Shown here piece by piece: positions 23,157-31,342 of a DNA stretch of 44,770 nt (position 1 is the first letter of the stretch; every line of letters begins with the position of its first letter). Source of the stretch: an uncultured Lachnospiraceae bacterium (GTDB lineage Bacteria; Bacillota; Clostridia; Lachnospirales; Lachnospiraceae); the NCBI GenBank assembly GCA_947175035.1, contig CAMWLG010000025.1, positions 1 through 44,770 of the forward strand. The letters are read 5' to 3'. The notes beneath the pieces were generated by a model. It made no database searches, was not told where the DNA came from, and saw only the letters and a list, made by a program, of their open reading frames with translations. Position numbers and translations under genes: made by a program.

Positions 23157-25958
23157 TTGGCTGAGACAATTGATTTTGAGGGACAAGCAAATCAAAAAAA
23201 GCTGGTGCTGGGAATCCTGGCTCATGTGGATGCGGGCAAGACCACGCTGGCGGAGAGTATGCTCTATCTGGGAGGGCAGATCAGGCAGCTTGGCAGGGTG
23301 GATCATGGGGACGCCTTTCTGGATAACTTTGCATTGGAGCGTGAGAGAGGAATCACTATTTTCTCCAAACAGGCGCAGGTGCAGTGGAAGAATATGGCGC
23401 TGACACTGTTGGACACGCCGGGGCATGTGGATTTCTCCGCCGAGATGGAGAGGACTTTGCAGGTTCTGGATTATGCTGTGCTCGTGGTGAATGGGATGGA
23501 TGGCGTACAGGGGCATACCAGAACCTTGTGGAGATTGTTGGAGCGGTATGAGATCCCTGTTTTTATCTTTATCAATAAAATGGATCAGCCGGGGACGGAT
23601 GGAATGCGTCTGATGGAGAGTCTGAGAAGGCAGTTGGATGAAAATTGTGTGGCTTTCTCGGAGATGAATTATGACGCCCGGAAACAGGGGGCATGTGTCG
23701 CGCGCAGGCAGGACGGGGAACTCTGGGAGGATATCGCCACTTGCGGGGAAGAACTGATGAATGCCTATCTGGAACGGGGCGCTCTTACGGAAGAGGAGAT
23801 CGGGGAGGCCGTGGCGGAACGCAGGGTTTTCCCCTGTTATTTTGGTGCGGCGCTTCGGGTGGAAGGCGTGGAGGCACTTTTGGACGGAATTGCGGCATAT
23901 GGGCCATCGCCTATGTACGGGCAGGAGTTTGGGGCGAGAGTGTATAAGATTTCCAGGGATCACACCGGTGCCAGGCTGACACATTTGAAGGTCACGGGCG
24001 GCGCGCTTCGGGTGAAGATGCCCGTGGAAACGAAAGGCTCTGCCGGGGCGGAGGATGGATTTCAGGAGAAGGCGGATCAGCTTCGGGTCTATCATGGGTC
24101 GGGTTATGAGACTGTGGCGGAGGTGGCTGCGGGAGATATCTGCGCCGTGACGGGGTTGACACAGACCTTTGCGGGACAGGGATTGGGAGCGGAGCCCATG
24201 AGTGAATTGCCGGTGTTGGAGCCGGTGCTGACCTATCGGGTAGAGCTGCCGGAGGGTGAGGACGCGGTGCAAGTGTTGGGGAAGCTGCGGAAATTGGAGG
24301 AGGAAGAGCCGCTGCTTCATATTCTGTGGCAGGAGGAGAGTCGGGAGATTCATGCCCAGGTCATGGGTGAGGTACAGATAGAGGTGTTGAAGAAGCTGAT
24401 CTTAGAGCGGTTTGGTCTGGCGGTGGAGTTTGGCGAGGGGAGTATTGTCTATAAGGAGACCATTGCGGACAGGGCAATCGGAATCGGGCATTTTGAACCG
24501 CTGCGGCATTATGCGGAGGTAGAGCTTCTGCTGGTGCCGGGAGAGCGGGGGAGCGGTCTGCAGTTTGCCAGTCTTTGCAGTGAGGATTTGTTGGACAGGA
24601 ACTGGCAGAGATTAGTCCTGACGCATCTGGAGGAGAAGGTGCATGTGGGAGTGCTTACCGGCTCCCCCATCACGGATATGCGGATTCTGTTGGTGGCGGG
24701 CAGGGCTCATACCAAGCACACGGAGGGCGGGGATTTCAGGCAGGCGACCTACAGGGCGGTCAGGCAGGGTCTTCGAGGCAGCAGGAGTGTTCTTTTGGAA
24801 CCCATGTTTTCCTTTGTGCTGGAGCTTCCAACGGAGTATCTGGGGCGGGGAATGTCGGATATACAGCGGATGTACGGAAGCTTTGACGCGCCTGTGACTG
24901 ACGGGGAGCGAAGTGTCATCACGGGGAGGGCGCCAGTGGCGTCCATGCGGGATTATCAGCGCGAGGTCAATTCCTACACCCATGGCAACGGGCATCTATC
25001 CTGTATTCTGGATGGGTATGAACCCTGTCACAATGCAGACGAGGTGATTGCGGGGATTGCCTATGACCCAGAAGGGGATTTGCAGAACCCCACGGGCTCG
25101 GTATTTTGTACTCACGGAGCGGGATTTGTGGTGGACTGGAATCAAGTGCCCGAATATGCCCATGTGGAGATTCCAGCGGATATCAGGCGACTTGTAGAGG
25201 AAAATGACGAGGACAAGGACATTTCTGAGGACGAAAGGGGGCATTTGGCGGGTCAGGGTGTATATGGCAGGGACGCCGGAGAAAACAATCAATCGGCGGG
25301 AGAGCGCTATATCACTCAGGAAGAGATTGAGGTTATTTTCAAGCAGAGCTATGGCGGACGAGGGACGGATCAGAAACGAAGACGAAGATACCACATCAGC
25401 CACAGAGATCAATATGAGAGCGGCAAAGGCAAGAGAAGCAGTGCGGCGGGAGGCTCGGAAGAGGGCAAAAAACGTGGACAGGATTCTCACAGTCAGAAAG
25501 AAAATTGTCTTCTGGTGGACGGATATAATATTATCTTTGCGTGGGAGGAGCTTCGGGCGTTGGCACGGGTCAATATCGACAGCGCAAGAGACCGGCTGAT
25601 GGATATTATGAGTAATTATCAGGGGATATCGGGCGGTATCCTGATTCTGGTGTTTGACGCTTATAAAGTGAAGGGAAATATCGGGAGCGAACAGAAATAT
25701 CACAATATTTATGTGGTGTATACGAAGGAAGCGGAGACTGCGGATCAATATATTGAAAAGACTGTGCATGAGATGGCGGACAAGTATCAGGTGACAGTGG
25801 CGACCTCGGATGGGCTGGAACAGATGATCATTTGGGGGGCAGGAGCGCTGCGCATGTCAGCCCTTGGTTTGTATGAGGCGGTGGAGAATGCTGCCAAAAC
25901 CATGAGGGAGGAGTATACGGAGCGGGACAGCAGGATTGCGTTCAGACCCTTTTTGTGA
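23157..25958 (+). CDS. Ribosomal-protection-type translational GTPase fused to a Rae1/YacP-like NYN nuclease
   Basis: A 933-residue fusion. The N-terminal 650 residues match the EF-G-like Tet(M)/Tet(O) group: G1 AHVDAGKTT, G2 RGITIFSK, G3 DTPGHVDFSAEME, G4 NKMDQPG, then domains II-V. The domain IV loop reads GRAHTKHTEGGDFRQATYRA where tetracycline-dislodging Tet(M) has a Pro-containing SPVSTPADF, so drug protection is doubtful. A charged linker (about 690-780) leads to a NYN domain: CLLVDGYNIIFAWEEL, ILVFDAYKVKG, YTKEAETADQYIE, VATSDGLEQM, GAGALRMSA. All acidic residues match B. subtilis Rae1/YacP, an endonuclease that cuts mRNA in the ribosomal A site. TTG 23157 has GAGGAG seven bases upstream; GTG 23142 is in frame. 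First of a four-gene run with mraY-like, greA-like and HAD-CPBP genes. Confidence 0.88.
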   Translation: MAETIDFEGQANQKKLVLGILAHVDAGKTTLAESMLYLGGQIRQLGRVDHGDAFLDNFALERERGITIFSKQAQVQWKNMALTLLDTPGHVDFSAEMERTLQVLDYAVLVVNGMDGVQGHTRTLWRLLERYEIPVFIFINKMDQPGTDGMRLMESLRRQLDENCVAFSEMNYDARKQGACVARRQDGELWEDIATCGEELMNAYLERGALTEEEIGEAVAERRVFPCYFGAALRVEGVEALLDGIAAYGPSPMYGQEFGARVYKISRDHTGARLTHLKVTGGALRVKMPVETKGSAGAEDGFQEKADQLRVYHGSGYETVAEVAAGDICAVTGLTQTFAGQGLGAEPMSELPVLEPVLTYRVELPEGEDAVQVLGKLRKLEEEEPLLHILWQEESREIHAQVMGEVQIEVLKKLILERFGLAVEFGEGSIVYKETIADRAIGIGHFEPLRHYAEVELLLVPGERGSGLQFASLCSEDLLDRNWQRLVLTHLEEKVHVGVLTGSPITDMRILLVAGRAHTKHTEGGDFRQATYRAVRQGLRGSRSVLLEPMFSFVLELPTEYLGRGMSDIQRMYGSFDAPVTDGERSVITGRAPVASMRDYQREVNSYTHGNGHLSCILDGYEPCHNADEVIAGIAYDPEGDLQNPTGSVFCTHGAGFVVDWNQVPEYAHVEIPADIRRLVEENDEDKDISEDERGHLAGQGVYGRDAGENNQSAGERYITQEEIEVIFKQSYGGRGTDQKRRRRYHISHRDQYESGKGKRSSAAGGSEEGKKRGQDSHSQKENCLLVDGYNIIFAWEELRALARVNIDSARDRLMDIMSNYQGISGGILILVFDAYKVKGNIGSEQKYHNIYVVYTKEAETADQYIEKTVHEMADKYQVTVATSDGLEQMIIWGAGALRMSALGLYEAVENAAKTMREEYTERDSRIAFRPFL

Positions 25959-25992
25959 TAGGATATAATAATTGGAAAGGTATGGTATTGTT

Positions 25993-26958
25993 ATGATATA
26001 TACATTAATGCAAAATGTGGGGGGAAGCTTGTTCGCCCTTGCCGGAATTCTATTTGCTTTTGCAGCGACGGTCATTGGGACAGCAAAGCTTGGTCAGTAT
26101 CTGCCAAAGGATGGCGGCAGGGAGTTTGCCCATGATGGGAAGCTTTCCGCGGGAAAGCCCAGAGGTGCGGGAATTATCTTCGTGCTGGTGTTTGCGGCGG
26201 CGGCATTTCTCTTTATCCCCTTACAGGCTGAGATGACGATTTATCTGATTCTCGTTATCATCTGTATGTTGACGGGCTTTTTGGATGATGCCTCTAAAAC
26301 GCCCTGGGGAGAGTACAAGAAGGGATTTCTGGATTTGTGCGTGGCGGCTTTGGTGGCGATGACATTTTTGAAATATAATTCCAGCATGGTGGAGCTTGCG
26401 CTGTTTCATGTGAAGTTTGTACTGCATCCGGTAGTGTTTGCGCTGTTGGCCATTGTGTTGGTATGGGGCTCCGTGAACGTGACCAATTGCGCGGACGGAG
26501 TGGACGGGCTCTCAGGAACTTTGGGGATCATCACGCTGATGACCATTTATCTGATCGACCGCATCAAGGACAATCCGGAGAGCTTCTCTTACGCGATTCT
26601 GCTCTTTACTGTGTGTATCCTGGGGTATCTCTGGTACAATGCCACACCCAGCAAGCTGATGATGGGAGATGCGGGAAGCCGCGCTATGGGGCTTTGTATC
26701 AGTATCGCTATCTTGAAAACAGGGTGTCCCGTGCTCTATCTGCCGGCTGCGATTGTCTTGATTCTGGACGGAGGTCTGGGGCTTTTAAAAGTGGCGTTGA
26801 TACGCTTTTTGAAAATCCATATTTTGAAGGATGTGAGAACCCCGCTGCACGATCATGTGCGGAAGGTTTGGGGATGGTCCAATGAACAGACGGTATACAG
26901 GTTTGCGATTATACAGATTATCGTGTCGGTTGTGGTAATCTTCGGGATACAGGCATAA
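25993..26958 (+). CDS. MraY-family phospho-N-acetylmuramoyl-pentapeptide transferase (variant)
   Basis: A 321-residue polytopic membrane enzyme of the polyprenyl-phosphate hexose-1-phosphate transferase superfamily. It should join a UDP-activated aminosugar phosphate to undecaprenyl phosphate. Conserved elements: KPRGAGIIFVL near the N-terminus, the Asp-Asp pair in TGFLDDASKT, TNCADGVDGLSG with the catalytic Asp region, MMGDAGSRAMG, and the C-terminal PLHDHVRKVWGWSNEQTVYRF. The last aligns with the PLHHHFE...GW.E..V..RF block of MraY, so MraY is favoured over WecA/TagO, but the middle His is Asp. No other mur genes are near, so whether this is the essential lipid I synthase or a paralogue cannot be settled. 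ATG 25993 is chosen over the in-frame TTG 25972; GAAAGG lies 12 bases before it. Confidence 0.8.
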   Translation: MIYTLMQNVGGSLFALAGILFAFAATVIGTAKLGQYLPKDGGREFAHDGKLSAGKPRGAGIIFVLVFAAAAFLFIPLQAEMTIYLILVIICMLTGFLDDASKTPWGEYKKGFLDLCVAALVAMTFLKYNSSMVELALFHVKFVLHPVVFALLAIVLVWGSVNVTNCADGVDGLSGTLGIITLMTIYLIDRIKDNPESFSYAILLFTVCILGYLWYNATPSKLMMGDAGSRAMGLCISIAILKTGCPVLYLPAAIVLILDGGLGLLKVALIRFLKIHILKDVRTPLHDHVRKVWGWSNEQTVYRFAIIQIIVSVVVIFGIQA

Positions 26959-26977
26959 GAGAAAGGATGGGAATTTT

Positions 26978-27478
26978 ATGTATGACGAGCTGACGCCTAG
27001 CGATATCAAGAAGATGGAGGAAGAGATAGAGTACCGCAAGCTGGTGGTGCGTCCCAAGGCCTTGGAGGATGTGAAGGAGACCAGGGCACATGGGGATTTG
27101 AGTGAGAATTTTGAGTATCACGCCGCTAAGAAAGTAAAGAATCAGAATGAGAGCCGTATCCGCTATCTGGAGAGAATGATCCGCACAGCGAGGGTAATCT
27201 CCGAGGAGTCCGCGGCGGATGAGGTGGGCATCAACAATACCGTGACGGTGGTTTTTCTGGATGATGGCAGCGAGGAGACCTATAAAATTGTGACCACCGT
27301 GCGGGGAAACTCGTTGGAGGGACTCATCAGCAATGAATCCCCGCTGGGGAAAGCACTGCTTGGCAGGAAGGTGGGGGACGTGGTTCATGTGCAGGTCAGT
27401 GACACCGCGGGCTATGACGTGCGCATCGAGAGATTTGAAAATACCGCGGACGACGGGGATAAGATAAGGAGTTTTTAG
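26978..27478 (+). CDS. GreA/GreB-family transcription elongation factor
   Basis: A 166-residue protein with the two Gre domains. The N-terminal coiled coil carries the diagnostic tip ETRAHGDLSENFEYHAAK; its acidic residues enter the RNA polymerase secondary channel and trigger cleavage of backtracked RNA. The C-terminal FKBP-like domain includes VVFLDDGSEETYKIV, the SNESPLGKALLGRKVGD block and a final strand. Compared with common GreA, Ala is replaced by Phe in SENFEYHAA, and the C-terminus adds about ten charged residues (NTADDGDKIRSF), so it may be a second, lineage-specific Gre factor. AAAGGATGGG lies upstream of ATG 26978. Its stop is directly followed by the ATG of the HAD-CPBP gene, implying coupled translation. 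Confidence 0.85.
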   Translation: MYDELTPSDIKKMEEEIEYRKLVVRPKALEDVKETRAHGDLSENFEYHAAKKVKNQNESRIRYLERMIRTARVISEESAADEVGINNTVTVVFLDDGSEETYKIVTTVRGNSLEGLISNESPLGKALLGRKVGDVVHVQVSDTAGYDVRIERFENTADDGDKIRSF

Positions 27479-29002
27479 ATGAAGAAATATCTGTTGTTTG
27501 ATTTGGACGGGACATTGACCGACCCTGGAGTGGGAATCACAGCCTGTGTGCGGTATGCGCTTCAATCCTTTGGAATCGAGGAGACGGATCAGGCGAAGCT
27601 TGAGAAGTTTATCGGGCCGCCTCTACAGGACAGCTTCATGGATTTCTACGACTTTGACGCCGAACAGGCACAGGCAGCGGTGGAGAAGTATAGGGAGCGG
27701 TTTCAGGATACGGGTATTTTTGAGAATGAGGTGTACGAGGGAATCCCTAAGATGCTGCACACATTGCAGTCCAAGGGATTTTTCCTTGCGGTGGCTTCCT
27801 CCAAGCCGCAGGTGTTTGTGGAGAGGATTCTGGATCACTTTGATCTGCGCAAGTATTTTAAAGTGGTCGTGGGGAGCGAGCTGGACGGCACCAGAAGCAA
27901 CAAGGACGAGGTGGTGCAGGAGGCATTAAACCGTCTCTTTGCGTACAAGCCCATACAAAAGGGGCAGGTATATATGATCGGGGACAGGAAATTTGACGTG
28001 GAGGGCGCGAGGGTTCTTGGAGTCGAGAGTGTGGGCGTGACCTATGGTTATGGGAGCATGGAGGAATTAAAAGCTGCCAAGGCGGATTATATCGTGCGCA
28101 GCGTGGAAGAGCTTGAGAAGTTTCTGCTCCGGGGAGTGGAGGAGCCTGGGACGGACGGGGAAGGTGAAGCTAAGGGCTTGAACCTTTCGAGAATCTGGGT
28201 GATGCTCTATTCTTTCTTGATCTTTATGGTGGTGAGAAGTATTATTGTGCAGGCATTTGATCTCATCTGCGTGGCGCTGTGGAGCTCGAATCTGCAGCAG
28301 GCGTTGGATGTCTTTATGGTGGAGGGGAAGGAGGGCTTTACGTTTACCGGCAATCAGATCGTGTTGAAATCGGCGCTGGGATTTGTCGGGGGTGCGCTCG
28401 CGATTCGGAAGAATGCAAAGCTTCTGATTCAAAAGACCGCCGAGGATACGAAGTTGAATTTTTTGAGGAAGGAGGAGGTTTCCTCCTATCTTCTTCTGGC
28501 AGGAGCGTCCATAGGGGCGGTGCTTGGACTGAACCTGCTGCTGGAGCTGTCCGGAATCGTGGACAATTCAGCCGCTTACCAGGCCACAGCGGCAGATCAG
28601 TATTCAGCGTCCTTCCTGCTGGGACTGATTGGCTATGGCGTGATCTCTCCGATTGCGGAGGAGCTTTTATTCCGGGGTATCATCCACAATTATATGCGCA
28701 GATTTATAGATGTGAAAATGGCATTGCTTTTATCTTCCGCTTTGTTCGGGATTTATCACATGAATCCTGTGCAGGGAATCTACGGTTTTCTCATGGGATG
28801 CCTGATTGCGTATGCTTACGAATATTTCGGCGAGTTTAAGCTGGCGGTGGCGGTGCACATGGCATCCAACATCCTGGTGTACTGTCTGAGTTACACGCCG
28901 ATCGTCAACACGGCCTTTGTGAGCTGGCCGGTGTGTATCGTGTTCGGAGCGCTGGCGGTGGGATGTCTGTGGAGTTTGAATAAGCGAAAGAATGTATTTT
29001 AA
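27479..29002 (+). CDS. HAD phosphatase fused to a CPBP intramembrane metalloprotease
   Basis: A 507-residue fusion. Residues 1-215 are a phosphoglycolate-phosphatase-like HAD domain: LLFDLDGTLTDPG (nucleophile and acid/base Asp), VASSKPQVFVERIL, LDGTRSNKDEVVQEAL with the Lys, YMIGDRKFDVEGARV. After a short acidic linker come about eight membrane segments (230-500) of a CPBP/Abi protease: SPIAEELLFRGIIHNYMRR (Glu-Glu-x3-Arg), LFGIYHMNPVQGIYGFLMG (Phe-x3-His) and AVHMASNILV (His-x3-Asn), all metal-binding residues intact. CPBP enzymes mature CAAX-type or bacteriocin/pheromone peptides or give immunity. The combination with a small-molecule phosphatase is uncommon as far as I know, and the frame is continuous, so it is not a simple misread of two genes. 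It overlaps the convergent GT39-like gene by four bases. Confidence 0.85.
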   Translation: MKKYLLFDLDGTLTDPGVGITACVRYALQSFGIEETDQAKLEKFIGPPLQDSFMDFYDFDAEQAQAAVEKYRERFQDTGIFENEVYEGIPKMLHTLQSKGFFLAVASSKPQVFVERILDHFDLRKYFKVVVGSELDGTRSNKDEVVQEALNRLFAYKPIQKGQVYMIGDRKFDVEGARVLGVESVGVTYGYGSMEELKAAKADYIVRSVEELEKFLLRGVEEPGTDGEGEAKGLNLSRIWVMLYSFLIFMVVRSIIVQAFDLICVALWSSNLQQALDVFMVEGKEGFTFTGNQIVLKSALGFVGGALAIRKNAKLLIQKTAEDTKLNFLRKEEVSSYLLLAGASIGAVLGLNLLLELSGIVDNSAAYQATAADQYSASFLLGLIGYGVISPIAEELLFRGIIHNYMRRFIDVKMALLLSSALFGIYHMNPVQGIYGFLMGCLIAYAYEYFGEFKLAVAVHMASNILVYCLSYTPIVNTAFVSWPVCIVFGALAVGCLWSLNKRKNVF

Positions 29003-30585
29003 TCCTTCGGAAAGTAAACCAGCTTGTAATAAGGGTAATCAGCAGATTCCCACGCAAGAGAGGTGTTGTTTAGCGCCATAAAAAATTCCTGGTTATCCGT
29101 GCGGACGATATAAGCATTGCCGGGTTGGAGAGGGGTATAGTAGTTGACGATGAAATGATATTTGCCATAACCATCCTCGTGGCGCGTGCTCTCGACCTCG
29201 TATGGGGAATCGGGAAAGTAGAAGCTGTGGTAAACATCCACGTCCACATAGTCGATATAGAGTTGTTCCGCATTCAATCCGCTTTGGGCATAGTCAATGG
29301 CGTTGTCGATCGGAATGAAGTAGAGGGAATTGGGGTAGGTATTGATCGCGGCGACGGAATATTGCCCAAAGTAGTACCGGAAAAAGGAAAAACACCAAAT
29401 TAGGTAACAGACGGACAGGGTGCAAATAAAATATTTACGGTAGGAACGGACAAAGCGGTAAACAGCTGTAATCCCATTCACCAAGAAGTAGAGATAAGCA
29501 AGGAAAAAGTAATTGGCGCGGTAGATATGCTGCGCTCCGGACAGCCCGATGGCAAACAACCCGGAAACATAAAAGAGCAGAAAGATCGTGCTGGGATGAA
29601 AAGTGCGGGTTTTGAGGCTGGCCGCCATATGATAAAGGGAGGCGGCAATGCCTATGATGATGAATGGGATGGAGATAAAATACATTGTGTAGAATTTGCC
29701 AACCGCATCGAGAGGATAGTTGCTGTTGGTCAGCGTGATTCGAATGATATGTGCCACATTGTTCCAAAAGTTGGTGCTGGCCACGTCCTTCATACGGGCA
29801 GAAGCGATAGGGGTAATGGTGAAATTGAGAAAATGAAACGACGGAAGCTGAAATAATAATGCGCAGATGAACAGGATTACCGGCAGGGAGGTCAAGCAGA
29901 CGCAGACGGCCCACAGCACAGTGCGGCGCAGTGTTATTTTATGCGTAAACAGCAGATACAGGGCAGTCAGACACAAGAAGACGGGGATGACGAAGTAGCT
30001 TAGGGCATAGGAATACAAAACCACCCCAAAGCTGATGCCGCAGAGGATTAAGTCCCGTAGCTGATTGGACTGAGTGTATCTGATCAGGCAATAGACTGCG
30101 ATTGTCGAACAGCCCAGCATTAGATTACAATCCAAAGCGAATCTGCCGTGCATGACAAAATACGGACATGCTGTAAGTAATAAAGCGCTCATCATGGTGA
30201 TCCTCCGGTTTTGAAAAACGCGGGAGATGCATTTGGTACCAAAGAGGACCACAAGCATACTGGAAATCAATCCAGGCAGCCTTACAAGCCACAGGGAGAT
30301 GTTGCCTTTTCCCAAGGTTTTGATTAGGAACACCACAAGATAAGTGTACAGGGGGCTTTGCCCGCCATGTTGGTTTTGTGGATAAATGGGGAGGGGATTC
30401 AGGTAGCGGTCCACCCCATAATGGACGATACACCAAGCGTTATAGCCGAGGCTTGCCTCGTCAAGCTCTATGACGTCGGGAACCGATGCAATGTGGTATG
30501 CCCTGAGAACAAGGGCGAGGATAAAGATGAAGGCAATAAAAATATAATAAAATTTTACAAATACCAGATCGGAAATTTTTTTCAT
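28999..30585 (-). CDS. GT39/ArnT-like polytopic glycosyltransferase (second copy)
   Basis: A 528-residue GT-C-type membrane protein, paralogous to the product at 21478. The N-terminus has one membrane span and then the catalytic loop VIELDEASLGYNAW (Asp42-Glu43), HYGVDRYLNPLPIYPQNQHGG, RLPGLISSM, and CPYFVMHGRFALDCNLML, matching the RxxxDCNL block of the other copy. About ten further spans follow, then a soluble C-terminal region of about 110 residues (LYIDYVDVDVYHSFYFPD...). It should transfer a sugar from a lipid-linked donor to a surface acceptor. ATG 30585 has AGGAG nine bases upstream. It is transcribed away from the LTA-synthase cluster through a shared 90-base control region. Confidence 0.85.
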   Translation of the reverse strand: MKKISDLVFVKFYYIFIAFIFILALVLRAYHIASVPDVIELDEASLGYNAWCIVHYGVDRYLNPLPIYPQNQHGGQSPLYTYLVVFLIKTLGKGNISLWLVRLPGLISSMLVVLFGTKCISRVFQNRRITMMSALLLTACPYFVMHGRFALDCNLMLGCSTIAVYCLIRYTQSNQLRDLILCGISFGVVLYSYALSYFVIPVFLCLTALYLLFTHKITLRRTVLWAVCVCLTSLPVILFICALLFQLPSFHFLNFTITPIASARMKDVASTNFWNNVAHIIRITLTNSNYPLDAVGKFYTMYFISIPFIIIGIAASLYHMAASLKTRTFHPSTIFLLFYVSGLFAIGLSGAQHIYRANYFFLAYLYFLVNGITAVYRFVRSYRKYFICTLSVCYLIWCFSFFRYYFGQYSVAAINTYPNSLYFIPIDNAIDYAQSGLNAEQLYIDYVDVDVYHSFYFPDSPYEVESTRHEDGYGKYHFIVNYYTPLQPGNAYIVRTDNQEFFMALNNTSLAWESADYPYYKLVYFPKD

Positions 30586-30619
30586 AAATATTGACTCCTG
30601 ACCATAAGAGGATTATTAT

Positions 30620-30641
30620 TTCATGATAGGTTCATTTTAGC
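30620..30641 (+). promoter_or_regulatory. Putative response-regulator box in the divergent envelope promoter region
   Basis: TTCATGATAGG is followed 11 bases later by TTCATTTTAG (starts 30620 and 30631). This matches the box before the VTC gene at 17332 (TTCATTTTAGG, TTCGTC) in both sequence and spacing. It points toward the gene at 30675 and covers the -10 of the minus-strand promoter at 30634-30639, so one bound dimer could activate one side and block the other. Confidence 0.45.
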
Positions 30642-30662
30642 ATATAGGATTTTTTTTGTCAT
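30634..30662 (-). promoter_or_regulatory. Promoter of the second GT39-like gene
   Basis: Minus strand -35 ATGACA (30662-30657), 17-base spacer with an A tract, -10 TAAAAT (30639-30634). Confidence 0.55.
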
Positions 30663-30674
30663 TAAGGAGTTTAG

Positions 30675-31340
30675 ATGGCGGGGAAAGCAAATAGAAAAAT
30701 TGATTGGATACGTGCGGGAATCACTGTTATTTTGCTGCTATTTATGCTGGCTGTATACCCAGGATATCTGGCGCGGGACGTATACTTGAGCAGCACAAAC
30801 AGTGTGCAATACTTGACTACGGACGAACTGGGGGAGGCTGCGGTGGTGGAGCAGTTTTTTCAACCGCTGCATACCTATTTGAACAGCATTCAGCTTGCGA
30901 TTGAGTTTGATGAACAGGCTGCGGGGGATGCATGTTTATCTTTCCTGTTGTGGGAGGAGGATCAAAAGGTGTTGGCCTCTTGTGAGATTCCGCTGAAGGA
31001 GATATCCTCCCAGTGTTACTTTGATGTTGAGATAAATAAAATGCTGCGGCAGGATAAAGTATACCATTGGAGCTTGGTGCTGCCGGAGGGAACCGACCTT
31101 GGCTGTAGTCTTATGTACACGGAGATCAGAGAACTGCAGGCACCAGAGAATCAGGGGTTCCTGGTAAATGGCGAGGCGTATGGCGCGGAGGGGGCTCAGA
31201 CAATTTCGCAGTATCGGTATTATGTGCATGCGGACAAGGCAGTTATTTTGGGCAATTACTGGTGCTGTGCGATTTTGTTGTATTGGGTGGCAATGGAGTG
31301 TATCAATCGTCTGCTTAAATCTGCAGGAGCGAGGGAATAG
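30675..31340 (+). CDS. Membrane-anchored extracytoplasmic-domain protein of unknown function
   Basis: A 221-residue protein with one membrane span near each end (about 13-33 and 192-210) and a 150-residue extracytoplasmic domain between them. The pattern VVEQFFQPLHTYLNSIQLAIEFD ... CLSFLLWEEDQKVLASCEI ... YFDVEINKMLRQDKVYHWSLVLPE ... ISQYRYYV parallels the segment after the first membrane span in both LTA-synthase-like proteins downstream (KFVPAHGHLQSVSFLM ... GSFTDVEVNLD ... YDLVLSVQSF ... VARYCYTDA). It looks like a free-standing copy of that beta-sandwich-like module. AAGGAG lies five bases before ATG 30675, and the stop is two bases before the next gene, so it should be made with the synthases and may bind the same glycan or partner. 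No catalytic motif is seen. Confidence 0.7.
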   Translation: MAGKANRKIDWIRAGITVILLLFMLAVYPGYLARDVYLSSTNSVQYLTTDELGEAAVVEQFFQPLHTYLNSIQLAIEFDEQAAGDACLSFLLWEEDQKVLASCEIPLKEISSQCYFDVEINKMLRQDKVYHWSLVLPEGTDLGCSLMYTEIRELQAPENQGFLVNGEAYGAEGAQTISQYRYYVHADKAVILGNYWCCAILLYWVAMECINRLLKSAGARE

Positions 31341-31342
31341 GG

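Noticed and set aside
23157..25958. Calling the Tet(M)-like protein a tetracycline-resistance determinant
   Set aside because: The GTPase core matches the group, but the domain IV loop lacks the proline-containing segment tied to drug release, and a nuclease domain is fused. Resistance is therefore not claimed.
28999..29002. Four-base overlap of convergent stop codons as a regulatory feature
   Set aside because: Short convergent overlaps are common in compact genomes; nothing else supports a special role.
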